DNA of 20,229 nucleotides from JAFAVZ01 sp036009105. GTDB taxonomy: Bacteria > Acidobacteriota > Thermoanaerobaculia > Gp7-AA8. The first letter of the stretch is position 1. Every line of letters starts with the position of its first letter. Below are positions 14,098 to 20,229 of the stretch, piece by piece. The stretch lies in the NCBI GenBank assembly GCA_036009105.1, contig DASYMJ010000275.1, forward strand, positions 1 through 20,229, read 5' to 3'. Position numbers and translations under genes: made by a program. Under the pieces are notes generated by a model. The model searched no databases and was not told where the DNA came from. It was given only the letters and a program-made list of their open reading frames with translations.

Positions 14098-15126
14098 CTA
14101 GTCCCGCGTCTTGCGCGCCACGACGATGCCGCTGCGATCGGAAAGGGTTCGCTCGGCGCCTTTGGTCTGGTCGAAATAGCCCCAGAACGTCTCGGGCGGG
14201 ATCACGCGCTGGTAAGCGTGGTTGCCGTACGAGTCGAAGGTGTTGGTCCAGGTGCTCTTGAAATCGGGCATGAGGTCGTAATACGAGGCCGCGCCGCTGC
14301 GGCGCATCAGATAGCGCAGGCCCGGAAAGTAGGCCAGCGCGGCGAGGACACCCGTCACGAACAGCAGCTTGTAGCGGTCCATTCTGCTCAGGCGCTTGCG
14401 CAGGCCCATGATCAGGCCGATGCGCATCCGGCCGAGCAGGGAGGTGGCGGAGCTGTAGTGGGTGGCGAGGAGGCGGCCGTCGCGGCGTAAGACGCGCAGC
14501 AGCTCGCCCACGGTCATGGCCGAGTCGCGGGTGTGCTGGATCACCCCCTCGCAGTAGACCAGGTCGAACTGGTCGCCGGCGAACGGCAGCACGGTGATGT
14601 CCCCCTGCACGCCGACCCACTGCGGTTGCATGCGCAGCTTGCGGGCCACGACCTCGATGGCCGCGGAGAGGTCGACCGAGACCACGGATGCGCCGCGTCC
14701 GGAGAGCCAGCGCGACTGGTCCCCGGCGCCGGCGCCGGCGTCGAGCACGAGCTGGTTCTCGAACTCCTCCGGGGCGACCTTGAAGCGCTCCGCCACGCGC
14801 CACTGCAGGTCCTTCTCCGAGCGCATGCCCGCGTTCCAGCTCCACTGGAAGCCGAAGCTCTCCACCGTCTCCTCCGTCTGGAACGCGCCTTCCCGCTCCG
14901 GCGGCGGGAGCAGCCCGAACGGGGCGAGCCAGTCGGCGTGGCGCCGCGCGAGCTCCGGCGTCGCGCGCACCACGCAGTCGACGATGGGGTAGCCGAAGTC
15001 GGTGCCGTCGATGCGCAGCGCGCCGTGGATGGGGACGCCGGAGGGCGTGCGCGTGGCCACCATGGGCGTCATCGGCGCGCCGGTCATCGGATCGCGCCAC
15101 CGGAGGCGGTCGAAGAGATTGGTCAC
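14098..15126 (-). CDS. SAM methyltransferase with cysteine-free Trm112-like N-terminus
   Basis: A 342-residue protein from GTG at 15126. The GTG overlaps the preceding stop codon as GTGA, and AGGGAG lies about 10 nt upstream. Residues 9-60 keep the layout of a Trm112-like domain (RWRDPMTGAPMTP, then GTDFGYPIVDCVVRATPE) but have no CxxC pairs. SFGFQWSWNAGM (90-101) matches the FGFQW block of the methyltransferase at 11249. The catalytic domain has motif I VLDAGAGAGDQSRWL (127-141), VVSVDLSAAI, and FDLVYCEGVIQHT. The C-terminal part has a hydrophobic segment (LLFVTGVLAALAYFPG). A sugar methyltransferase role is inferred from the operon; a paralogue of the 11249 gene, by gene duplication, is likely. 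Confidence 0.86.
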   Translation of the reverse strand: MTNLFDRLRWRDPMTGAPMTPMVATRTPSGVPIHGALRIDGTDFGYPIVDCVVRATPELARRHADWLAPFGLLPPPEREGAFQTEETVESFGFQWSWNAGMRSEKDLQWRVAERFKVAPEEFENQLVLDAGAGAGDQSRWLSGRGASVVSVDLSAAIEVVARKLRMQPQWVGVQGDITVLPFAGDQFDLVYCEGVIQHTRDSAMTVGELLRVLRRDGRLLATHYSSATSLLGRMRIGLIMGLRKRLSRMDRYKLLFVTGVLAALAYFPGLRYLMRRSGAASYYDLMPDFKSTWTNTFDSYGNHAYQRVIPPETFWGYFDQTKGAERTLSDRSGIVVARKTRD

Positions 15127-16193
15127 GAGCGTTTCACTCCCTGATAGACGCCGCCCAGCGCCGGCGTCCTGCCGAGCCGCCGCTTGACCAGCTGGATCCA
15201 GCGGTCGACCCGCTTGGTGCCGAAGAGGACGAGGAGGATGTAGTAGAGGAAGAGCATCGGGCTGCGCCACAGTCCCGCGCGCGCCACCCGCCACGCGTAG
15301 CGGGTGAAGACGCCGAACGGCTTGTCGGCCTGCATCCAGAGGAAGGGGTACGAGTAGTGCCCCATGTCCTTGACGACCCGTTTGGTCACGCGGACGCCCC
15401 GCTGCTCATCGACGGCGCGGGCAATGTCCAGCATCCCTCTGAGGAAGAAGAGAGAGCCTTCCGGGGTGTGCGACTCCGGCGTGAACTTGCCGCGCTCCGC
15501 CTCCGCCGCGCCGAAGAACGGCGTGTTGCCCTGGCGATAGAGGACGAGGACCTGGGGGAGGAAGAGGCCGTTCATCTCGGCGAGGATGTTCGCCACCAGC
15601 CAGCACTGGTAGAGGGTGATGCCGTCGAAGTGGTTGGTGTGGTACTGCATCGATTTCCCGCGGTGCAGGACCATGCCGGGGATGACCACCGAGCGGCGGT
15701 AGAAGGTGACGATGGTGTCTTCGCCCATGGGGAAGAAGCGCTCCCCTTCGAAGTAGCGGGAGGTGGAGACGATGTTCTTCGGGTCGCCCTCGAACGCGGC
15801 CCAGGTGCGCAGCACGACGCCCACCTTCGGATGCCTGGCGATCCCCTCGGCCACGGTGCGCAACGCGCCGGGGCACATCAGGTCGTCGTTCCCCATGAAG
15901 AAGCAGTAGTCGCCGGTGGAGCGGGAGATGGTCTCGCGCAGGTTGCCGTCGTAGCCGAGGTTCTGCTCGTTCTCGAAGTAGCGGATGCGATCGGTCTTCG
16001 CCTTGTATTGGTCGACCACGGCGCGGATCGCGGCGCGCTGCGGCGAGCGGTCCTCGACGATGACGACCTCGTAGTCGTCGTAGTCCTGAGCGAGGACGGA
16101 GTCCAGCAGCTCGGGCAACACTTCGACCCGGTTGTAGGCGGGGATGCAGACGGAGAGCTTCATCGGTTGGCGCTCGGCGTCATCCTCAGTCAT
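15123..16193 (-). CDS. GT2 family glycosyltransferase
   Basis: A 356-residue GT-A enzyme. It opens MKLSVCIPAYNRVEVLPELLDSVLAQDYDDYEVVIVEDRS (given here as the run from residue 11), the standard nucleotide-binding half. The metal-binding region is CFFMGNDDLMCPGAL (97-111), with DD in the place of the DXD motif. A hydrophobic stretch LFLYYILLVLFG near the C-terminus suggests membrane association. ATG at 16193 overlaps the previous stop as ATGA; an internal ATG at 16163 (MKLSVC) is the alternative, and neither has a clear ribosome binding site. Transfer of a sugar to the lipid-linked intermediate is inferred; the linkage cannot be predicted. Confidence 0.9.
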   Translation of the reverse strand: MTEDDAERQPMKLSVCIPAYNRVEVLPELLDSVLAQDYDDYEVVIVEDRSPQRAAIRAVVDQYKAKTDRIRYFENEQNLGYDGNLRETISRSTGDYCFFMGNDDLMCPGALRTVAEGIARHPKVGVVLRTWAAFEGDPKNIVSTSRYFEGERFFPMGEDTIVTFYRRSVVIPGMVLHRGKSMQYHTNHFDGITLYQCWLVANILAEMNGLFLPQVLVLYRQGNTPFFGAAEAERGKFTPESHTPEGSLFFLRGMLDIARAVDEQRGVRVTKRVVKDMGHYSYPFLWMQADKPFGVFTRYAWRVARAGLWRSPMLFLYYILLVLFGTKRVDRWIQLVKRRLGRTPALGGVYQGVKRS

Positions 16194-17038
16194 GGGCGGA
16201 AATCGAGGAAGCCCTCGATCCTCCGGTACCGGCGTCCGCAGGCCCCGCACGTGGCGCCCTCGTCCAGCGCCAGCTGCTCCGCGTTGCACGAGACGCAGCG
16301 CATCAGCGCCAGCAGCTGTTCGTCGCTGAGCCGTTTGCGGCGCACCAGGCGCGTGGCCAGCTCGTGGATGCGCGGCACCGAGGTCGGCTCCGGGCGGCCT
16401 TCCTCGCCGTCGTCGCCGGTTTGTCCGTCCTCGATGATCTCCTCGCCGACGCTCCATTGGATCGAGTCGCGCCAGTAGAGCTGCACGTGCAGATCCTCGG
16501 GGTTGCGAACGAGGCGGCTGTAGAGCTGCCCTACGCGGCGCTTGCCGAAGCGGGGCTCGAAGCGCTCCACGTCCCACCTGGATTTGCGAAGGATGCGCAG
16601 CGTCTCGCCGTCGTAGCTGACCCGGTTCCGGTGGTCGAGGTACGGCACGATGATGTCGAAGAGCTCGTTGGGCGTCTCGATGTAGCCCGCCTTCGCCACG
16701 CGCTGCAGCTCGCCCAGGGCGGCGGCCGGATCGGCGACGTGCTCCACCACGTGGAAGCAGAGGGCGTAGTCGAAGACGCGGTCGCGGAACGGCAGGCGCT
16801 GCAGGTCGGCCCAGATCAGCGACTTGCCGTTCGAACGGACGTTGCCCATCTGCGACTCGCGTCCGGTCGGGTCGTAGTCGACCACGACGTTCGCGTACGG
16901 ATTCGGCGCCGCGCCGCCGCCGGCATCGAGGACGAGATCGTTCGCGCCGATGCCGAAATCGAGCTTGCGCAGCTTCCAGGCGAGGGCGTGCAGGCCGAGC
17001 GCCTTGGCCATGAGGCGCGCCGCGCGGACGCCGATCAC
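16190..17038 (-). CDS. Methyltransferase with C-terminal zinc (Trm112-like) domain
   Basis: A 282-residue protein. The methyltransferase domain comes first (about 33-160): motif I LVLDAGGGAAPNPYANVVVD, then WADLQRLPFRDRVFDYALCFHVVEH (residues 76-100) and AKAGYIETPNE, as in Methyltransf_11 enzymes. After an acidic linker (200-220), residues 241-282 form a small Cys4 zinc domain with Cys248, Cys251, Cys264 and Cys267 ending in YRRIEGFLDF, which resembles the YPV.DGIP end of Trm112-like domains. This order is the reverse of the other methyltransferases in the window. The GTG start at 17038 overlaps the previous stop as GTGA, and its own stop overlaps the next start as ATGA. Function in glycan methylation is inference. 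Confidence 0.82.
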   Translation of the reverse strand: MIGVRAARLMAKALGLHALAWKLRKLDFGIGANDLVLDAGGGAAPNPYANVVVDYDPTGRESQMGNVRSNGKSLIWADLQRLPFRDRVFDYALCFHVVEHVADPAAALGELQRVAKAGYIETPNELFDIIVPYLDHRNRVSYDGETLRILRKSRWDVERFEPRFGKRRVGQLYSRLVRNPEDLHVQLYWRDSIQWSVGEEIIEDGQTGDDGEEGRPEPTSVPRIHELATRLVRRKRLSDEQLLALMRCVSCNAEQLALDEGATCGACGRRYRRIEGFLDFRP

Positions 17039-18048
17039 GCGAGCACCTCCAGCATCTGGCGCATGCGGCCGGTCACATCATGGCCGTCTTTCCTGACCCG
17101 CTCGTGGCCGGCCCGGGCGATGGCGCGGCGCTCCTCATCATGGGCGAGGTAGTAGCGGATCTTCTCCACCAGCTCGCCCGCATTGCGGAAGAAGGCGATC
17201 TCCCTCCCCTCCTCGAACAGCGAGGCGAGATCGTCCGAGTACTGCGAGAGCAGGAACGCGCCGGACGCCGGCACCTCGAAGCAGCGCCGGGTGTACGTGT
17301 CGCGGTTGAGCGTGGAGAGAAACGACAGCACGATCTTCGAGGCGTTCAGCACGCGGTTGTAGCGCTCGCCGTCCAGATACTCCGGCATGGGGATGCGATT
17401 CACGAGCGGCGAGCTCTCCCACTCCGGACCGAAGATGCGCAGGTCGATCCCTTCATCGAGCACGCGGGCGAGCACGGCATCGCGGCCGTCCGGCTCGAAG
17501 TGGCCGGCGAAGACGACGTCGTACTCCTGCGGGATGTCCATCGGGTAGTTGCGCGCCGGGATGTAGAAGGAGCGGAGCAGGTGCACGTTGCGTGCGCCGG
17601 CGGCGCGGTAGTCGTCGAGATTGCGGTGACGGTAGACGAAGTTCGTGTCGTACTCGGGCAGGCCGGCGCGGAAGCGGCGCCAGTGCAACGCGCTCGCGCC
17701 GGGGCTGAAGGGGTCGTCGTTGTTGATGGAGACGCGCTTCGCTCGCATGTTGCGCAAGGTGGAAGGCAGCACGTGCGTGCCGCGATAAGCGAGGAAAACA
17801 TCCGGCCCGGTCTGCTCGCAAAGCGCGAGGAGATCGGCGTTGTAGCGGCGCACGATGGGGCCTTCGATCAGCTTGTTCTGCAGCCGCGCATTGAAGGAAC
17901 GGAACTCATCCTTCCCGATGCCGAGGACGCTGCGGAAGCGCGGCGCCCAATAGAGCTCCTCCACTTGGTGACCGAGCGAGCGCAGCGCGGTGGCGCAGGC
18001 CCGCTCGTGGATCTCGGAATGCCCGTCGCCGGCGATCACGAACTTCAA
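17035..18048 (-). CDS. CgeB-like glycosyltransferase (first of two)
   Basis: A 337-residue GT-B-type protein of the CgeB / Glyco_trans_1_2 group. It begins MKFVIAGDGHSEIHERACAT. The middle has VSINNDDPFSPGASALHWRR, the sequence around the acidic pair usual in CgeB proteins, and YDVVFAGHFEPDGRDAVLAR. The conserved C-terminal block is TRRCFEVPASGAFLLSQYSD (253-272) followed by REIAFFRNAGELVEKIRYYL. Such proteins act on cytoplasmic glycan intermediates; the donor is unknown. The start is TTG at 18048: it opens the first beta strand and overlaps the upstream stop as TTGA, in line with the other joints in this run. The frame stays open further upstream, but that extension lies within the neighbouring gene. 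Confidence 0.86.
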   Translation of the reverse strand: MKFVIAGDGHSEIHERACATALRSLGHQVEELYWAPRFRSVLGIGKDEFRSFNARLQNKLIEGPIVRRYNADLLALCEQTGPDVFLAYRGTHVLPSTLRNMRAKRVSINNDDPFSPGASALHWRRFRAGLPEYDTNFVYRHRNLDDYRAAGARNVHLLRSFYIPARNYPMDIPQEYDVVFAGHFEPDGRDAVLARVLDEGIDLRIFGPEWESSPLVNRIPMPEYLDGERYNRVLNASKIVLSFLSTLNRDTYTRRCFEVPASGAFLLSQYSDDLASLFEEGREIAFFRNAGELVEKIRYYLAHDEERRAIARAGHERVRKDGHDVTGRMRQMLEVLA

Positions 18049-19253
18049 AGAATCCCCAGAATGCGGCACACCTTCTCGTACCGGTGCAGCCAGCGATGCT
18101 CGCGCACGGAGCGCTCCCGCGCCCGCCGCCCGATGGCGGCCGCCTCTGCCGGATGCGCCAGGTAGTAGCGGATCAGCTCCAGCATCTCGTCCCGCCCGGA
18201 GTAGCAGAGGATCTCCCGCCCCACGTCGAAGTGCTGGGCCAGATCGGCGTTGAACGTGGTCAGGTACACGCCCCCGCCGCACCCCGGGATCTCGAAGTCC
18301 CGCCCCTTCACGTTCGTCAGTTCCTCGGAATACCCGATGCCGCCCATGCCGAGGTTGATCGCGCTGCGGCAGAACACTTCCGCCGGCTCCTTCGCCCACG
18401 AGGAGCCGGGCCAGCCGGCGCCGAACGTGGACACGCTGATGCCTTCCCGCCGCAGGTACTCGATGACCGAGGTGCGGAAGCCGTACGCGGCGCCCAGAAA
18501 GCTGACGCCGAGGTCCTGCTTCACTTCCAGCGGGTGATACGCCGCCTCGTCATACCCCTCGGGCATGTAGATGGGGCGGCCTTCCTCGGCGAGGTACCAC
18601 TCGGCGGCCACGCGCGCGGAGGTCCAGGAGAGGTCGAACTCGCGGGCCACGTCGATCTGCCCGCCGCGCGCGCCGTCGATCGGCGCCGATTCCCAGCTGT
18701 TCTTATCATCGAGACACATGTTCACGACCGGCACGCCGAGCTCGGTGGTGATGGTGCGCAGCATGGCCGGCGAGACTTCGATGCCGCTGGCGTAGACGAA
18801 CACCCAGTCGATGGGCCGCTCCTTGTGCACCGCCCGCATCGCAGCCAGCGCCTCGCCATGCATGTCCCGCCTCGCTTCCAGCGCCGCGGGCGTGCGCGAC
18901 CAGAAGACGTTCCAGTCGTAGCCGCGCTCGCGGTAGTCGTATGCGGAGAGCGGCCCGAGCGCGCGGAGATCCGGCAGCAGGTGCCGGTGCCAGCCATAGC
19001 TGGGGATGAAAGCGAAGGTGTGGACCTCGCCCTGTCGCTTGCGCTTCACGCTGTAGCCGCGCCGGGCGAGGCGCGCGCGGATGGCTTCGATCACCTGCGA
19101 CTCGTCGTAGGCGAGGCCGCGCTCGGCGGCGATGGCGGCGTAGCGGTCGCGCCGCCGGCGGTACTCCTCGACGTACTGCTTCTTGCGCACCGTTCCCCAG
19201 GCGCGCTCCAGTCCGCGCGAGCGGAGCAGCCAGCCCTTGAGCGATTCCTTCAT
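18045..19253 (-). CDS. CgeB-like glycosyltransferase (second)
   Basis: A 402-residue CgeB-type protein, distantly like its neighbour. It has an extra basic N-terminal helical region (about 1-75, rich in Arg/Lys), then FIPSYGWHRHLLPDLRALG, WVFVYASGIEVSPAML, VVNMCLDDKNSWESAPIDG and SFLGAAYGFRTSVIEYLRRE. The C-terminal family block is GRDFEIPGCGGGVYLTTFN followed by REILCYSGRDEMLELIRYYL. The RDFEIPGCGG wording corresponds to RRCFEVPASGA of the neighbour. ATG at 19253 overlaps the upstream stop as ATGA. It is probably another repeat-unit glycosyltransferase. The two adjacent CgeB-like genes may come from an old duplication, but similarity outside the C-terminal block is low by eye. Confidence 0.85.
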   Translation of the reverse strand: MKESLKGWLLRSRGLERAWGTVRKKQYVEEYRRRRDRYAAIAAERGLAYDESQVIEAIRARLARRGYSVKRKRQGEVHTFAFIPSYGWHRHLLPDLRALGPLSAYDYRERGYDWNVFWSRTPAALEARRDMHGEALAAMRAVHKERPIDWVFVYASGIEVSPAMLRTITTELGVPVVNMCLDDKNSWESAPIDGARGGQIDVAREFDLSWTSARVAAEWYLAEEGRPIYMPEGYDEAAYHPLEVKQDLGVSFLGAAYGFRTSVIEYLRREGISVSTFGAGWPGSSWAKEPAEVFCRSAINLGMGGIGYSEELTNVKGRDFEIPGCGGGVYLTTFNADLAQHFDVGREILCYSGRDEMLELIRYYLAHPAEAAAIGRRARERSVREHRWLHRYEKVCRILGIL

Positions 19254-20229
19254 CGCGTCGCACGCGCCGCGGTGAGCGGCGCCCTCATGGTGATGCTGGC
19301 CAGGAAGAGGCCGACCGTGGCGGCGAGGTAGACGGCGAAGGCGCGCTCGGCGCCCATGAGGATGGCGTCGCCGTTGGAGTAGACGCCGGTGAAGGCGGGG
19401 ATGTTGAGCACGATCAGCGGCAGCATGCGCGTGAAGACGGAGCGCGTCATGAGCAGGGAGTTCATCATGCGCATGTTCAGCGCGTTGATCAGGATGAGCG
19501 GCACGAGGCCGAGCAGGCCGAACTGCCAGATGGAGATGGCGGCCGGGCTGACGCCGACGTTGCCGAAGTCGGGGTCGTAGCCGAGGTCCGCGGCCATGAT
19601 GCGCTGCGGCGTGCCGCGGTACGTGCCGTCGTTGCTGCCCGGCACCGGCTTGGAGGCGAGGATGCGCCGCGGCACGACCGAGAGCGCCGCGCCGATCCAC
19701 GGCTTCACGCCGGCCGACCCCGCGCCTCGCCCTTCCACCAGCATGGCGCCCGGGCCGATGCTGTCGAACTTCAGGTAGATATGGTCGAAGAACGTCCAGA
19801 GCTGCTCGGCGCGGGAGGTGCCGTCGCTGACCACCTGCTGCGATTCCTGCCGCGCGGCGGCCACGGTGATGGTGTTCTGGGCCCGGATCTGGGCGATGAC
19901 GATGGTCAGCAGCACGCCCACCGTGGCCATGAAGAAGACGATGCCGCCGTAGATGGCGACCAGCGCGGTGCGCGAGATCCGCCGCTGGTGCACCCACATC
20001 AGGAGGACGACGCACGGCACCATCAGCGACATGCGCGACCCGACCAGCACCTCGGTGGCGGTCATGAACAACAGCCAGATCCAGAGCAGCGGCGCGATGA
20101 TCCGCGGCTGCCGCGGAAACGGCGTGAGCAGACAGCTGACCAGGAAGGCCTGAAGGATGGTGGAGATGAAGAAGAGGATGCCCAGGCTGGCCGCGGCCCC
20201 CGTCCCCTCCGACATCACGCTGAAGGCGT
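19250..20229 (-). CDS. Wzy-like polysaccharide polymerase, 5' end off window
   Basis: An open frame runs in from the right edge (323 or more residues seen); GTG at 20218 is in frame but is not needed as start because the frame continues to the edge. Counting from that GTG, hydrophobic segments lie at about 11-31, 41-58, 64-77, 86-111, 226-246, 262-280 and 294-310. A large soluble loop falls at 113-224, containing VVPRRILASKPVPGSNDG and DLGYDPDFGNVGVSPAA. Many helices plus one large external loop with a GN.G motif fit O-antigen or oligosaccharide repeat-unit polymerases; GSRMSLMVPCVVLLMW is also typical. Sequence conservation in Wzy is poor, so the assignment rests on topology and context. Its stop overlaps the next start as ATGA. 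Confidence 0.7.
   Translation of the reverse strand, partial: AFSVMSEGTGAAASLGILFFISTILQAFLVSCLLTPFPRQPRIIAPLLWIWLLFMTATEVLVGSRMSLMVPCVVLLMWVHQRRISRTALVAIYGGIVFFMATVGVLLTIVIAQIRAQNTITVAAARQESQQVVSDGTSRAEQLWTFFDHIYLKFDSIGPGAMLVEGRGAGSAGVKPWIGAALSVVPRRILASKPVPGSNDGTYRGTPQRIMAADLGYDPDFGNVGVSPAAISIWQFGLLGLVPLILINALNMRMMNSLLMTRSVFTRMLPLIVLNIPAFTGVYSNGDAILMGAERAFAVYLAATVGLFLASITMRAPLTAARATR

Noticed and set aside
11243..14101. A 952-codon open frame on the plus strand, antisense to a GT4 gene, a methyltransferase gene and the asnB-like gene
   Set aside because: It runs across three well-supported genes on the other strand, gives a low-complexity Arg/Gly/Ala/His-rich product with no recognisable domain, and is the expected by-product of high third-position G+C.
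15806..15830. Third copy of the 23-bp direct repeat
   Set aside because: Only a 13-base match (GACGCCCACCTTC) inside a coding region, explained by the Lys-Val-Gly-Val codons of the GT2 gene.

Overview
The window is very GC-rich and densely coding (hand counts of single 60-base rows in the core genes give about 41-43 G+C of 60). It holds most of a surface-polysaccharide (exopolysaccharide or O-antigen-like) biosynthesis locus, with a small unrelated stretch at the left end. The gene set suggests a Gram-negative-type bacterium: a RodZ-like HTH membrane protein, a DUF433/DUF5615 pair, an EpsB/WbaP-type sugar transferase of the kind found with exosortase loci, a Wzy_C ligase and CgeB-like glycosyltransferases. 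An Acidobacteriota-like or similar high-GC soil lineage fits, but that is an impression only; no rRNA or other marker is present.

Left region (1-2000). A RodZ-like protein (minus strand, cut by the window edge) lies downstream of a helical-repeat protein of unknown function. Next comes a two-gene DUF433 antitoxin / DUF5615 PIN-like toxin module on the plus strand. It lies between two perfect 23-bp direct repeats whose starts are 604 bp apart. The right copy supplies the stop codons of both the toxin gene and the convergent methyltransferase gene, so the module looks like a small inserted cassette.

Middle (1987-6962). A methyltransferase gene (minus) and a three-gene plus-strand operon diverge from a short AT-rich promoter region near 3131-3160. 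The operon encodes the initiating polyprenyl-phosphate sugar transferase, an O-antigen ligase/polymerase-like membrane protein with no canonical start codon, and a membrane-anchored TPR protein.

Right (6931-20229). An eleven-gene minus-strand run enters from beyond the right edge: a Wzy-like polymerase (partial), two CgeB-like glycosyltransferases, a methyltransferase, a GT2 glycosyltransferase, a methyltransferase, an asparagine-synthase-like amidotransferase, a methyltransferase, a GT4 glycosyltransferase, a NodU-type carbamoyltransferase and a WbuB-like GT4. The first six genes are joined by five consecutive 4-bp stop/start overlaps (ATGA, TTGA, GTGA, ATGA, GTGA), and the next three joints have gaps of 4-6 nt. 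Only the two joints around the carbamoyltransferase gene are open. Each of these holds an inverted pair of heptamer tandem arrays that can form a large hairpin against the downstream start codon.

As a pathway (inference), the sugar transferase loads the first sugar-1-phosphate on undecaprenyl phosphate. Five glycosyltransferases then build a repeat unit that methyltransferases, the amidotransferase and the carbamoyltransferase may decorate, and the Wzy- and ligase-like membrane proteins polymerise or attach it. Flippase, chain-length and export genes are not in the window. No rRNA, tRNA, CRISPR array or transposase was seen, and no gene-free stretch exceeds 300 bases.
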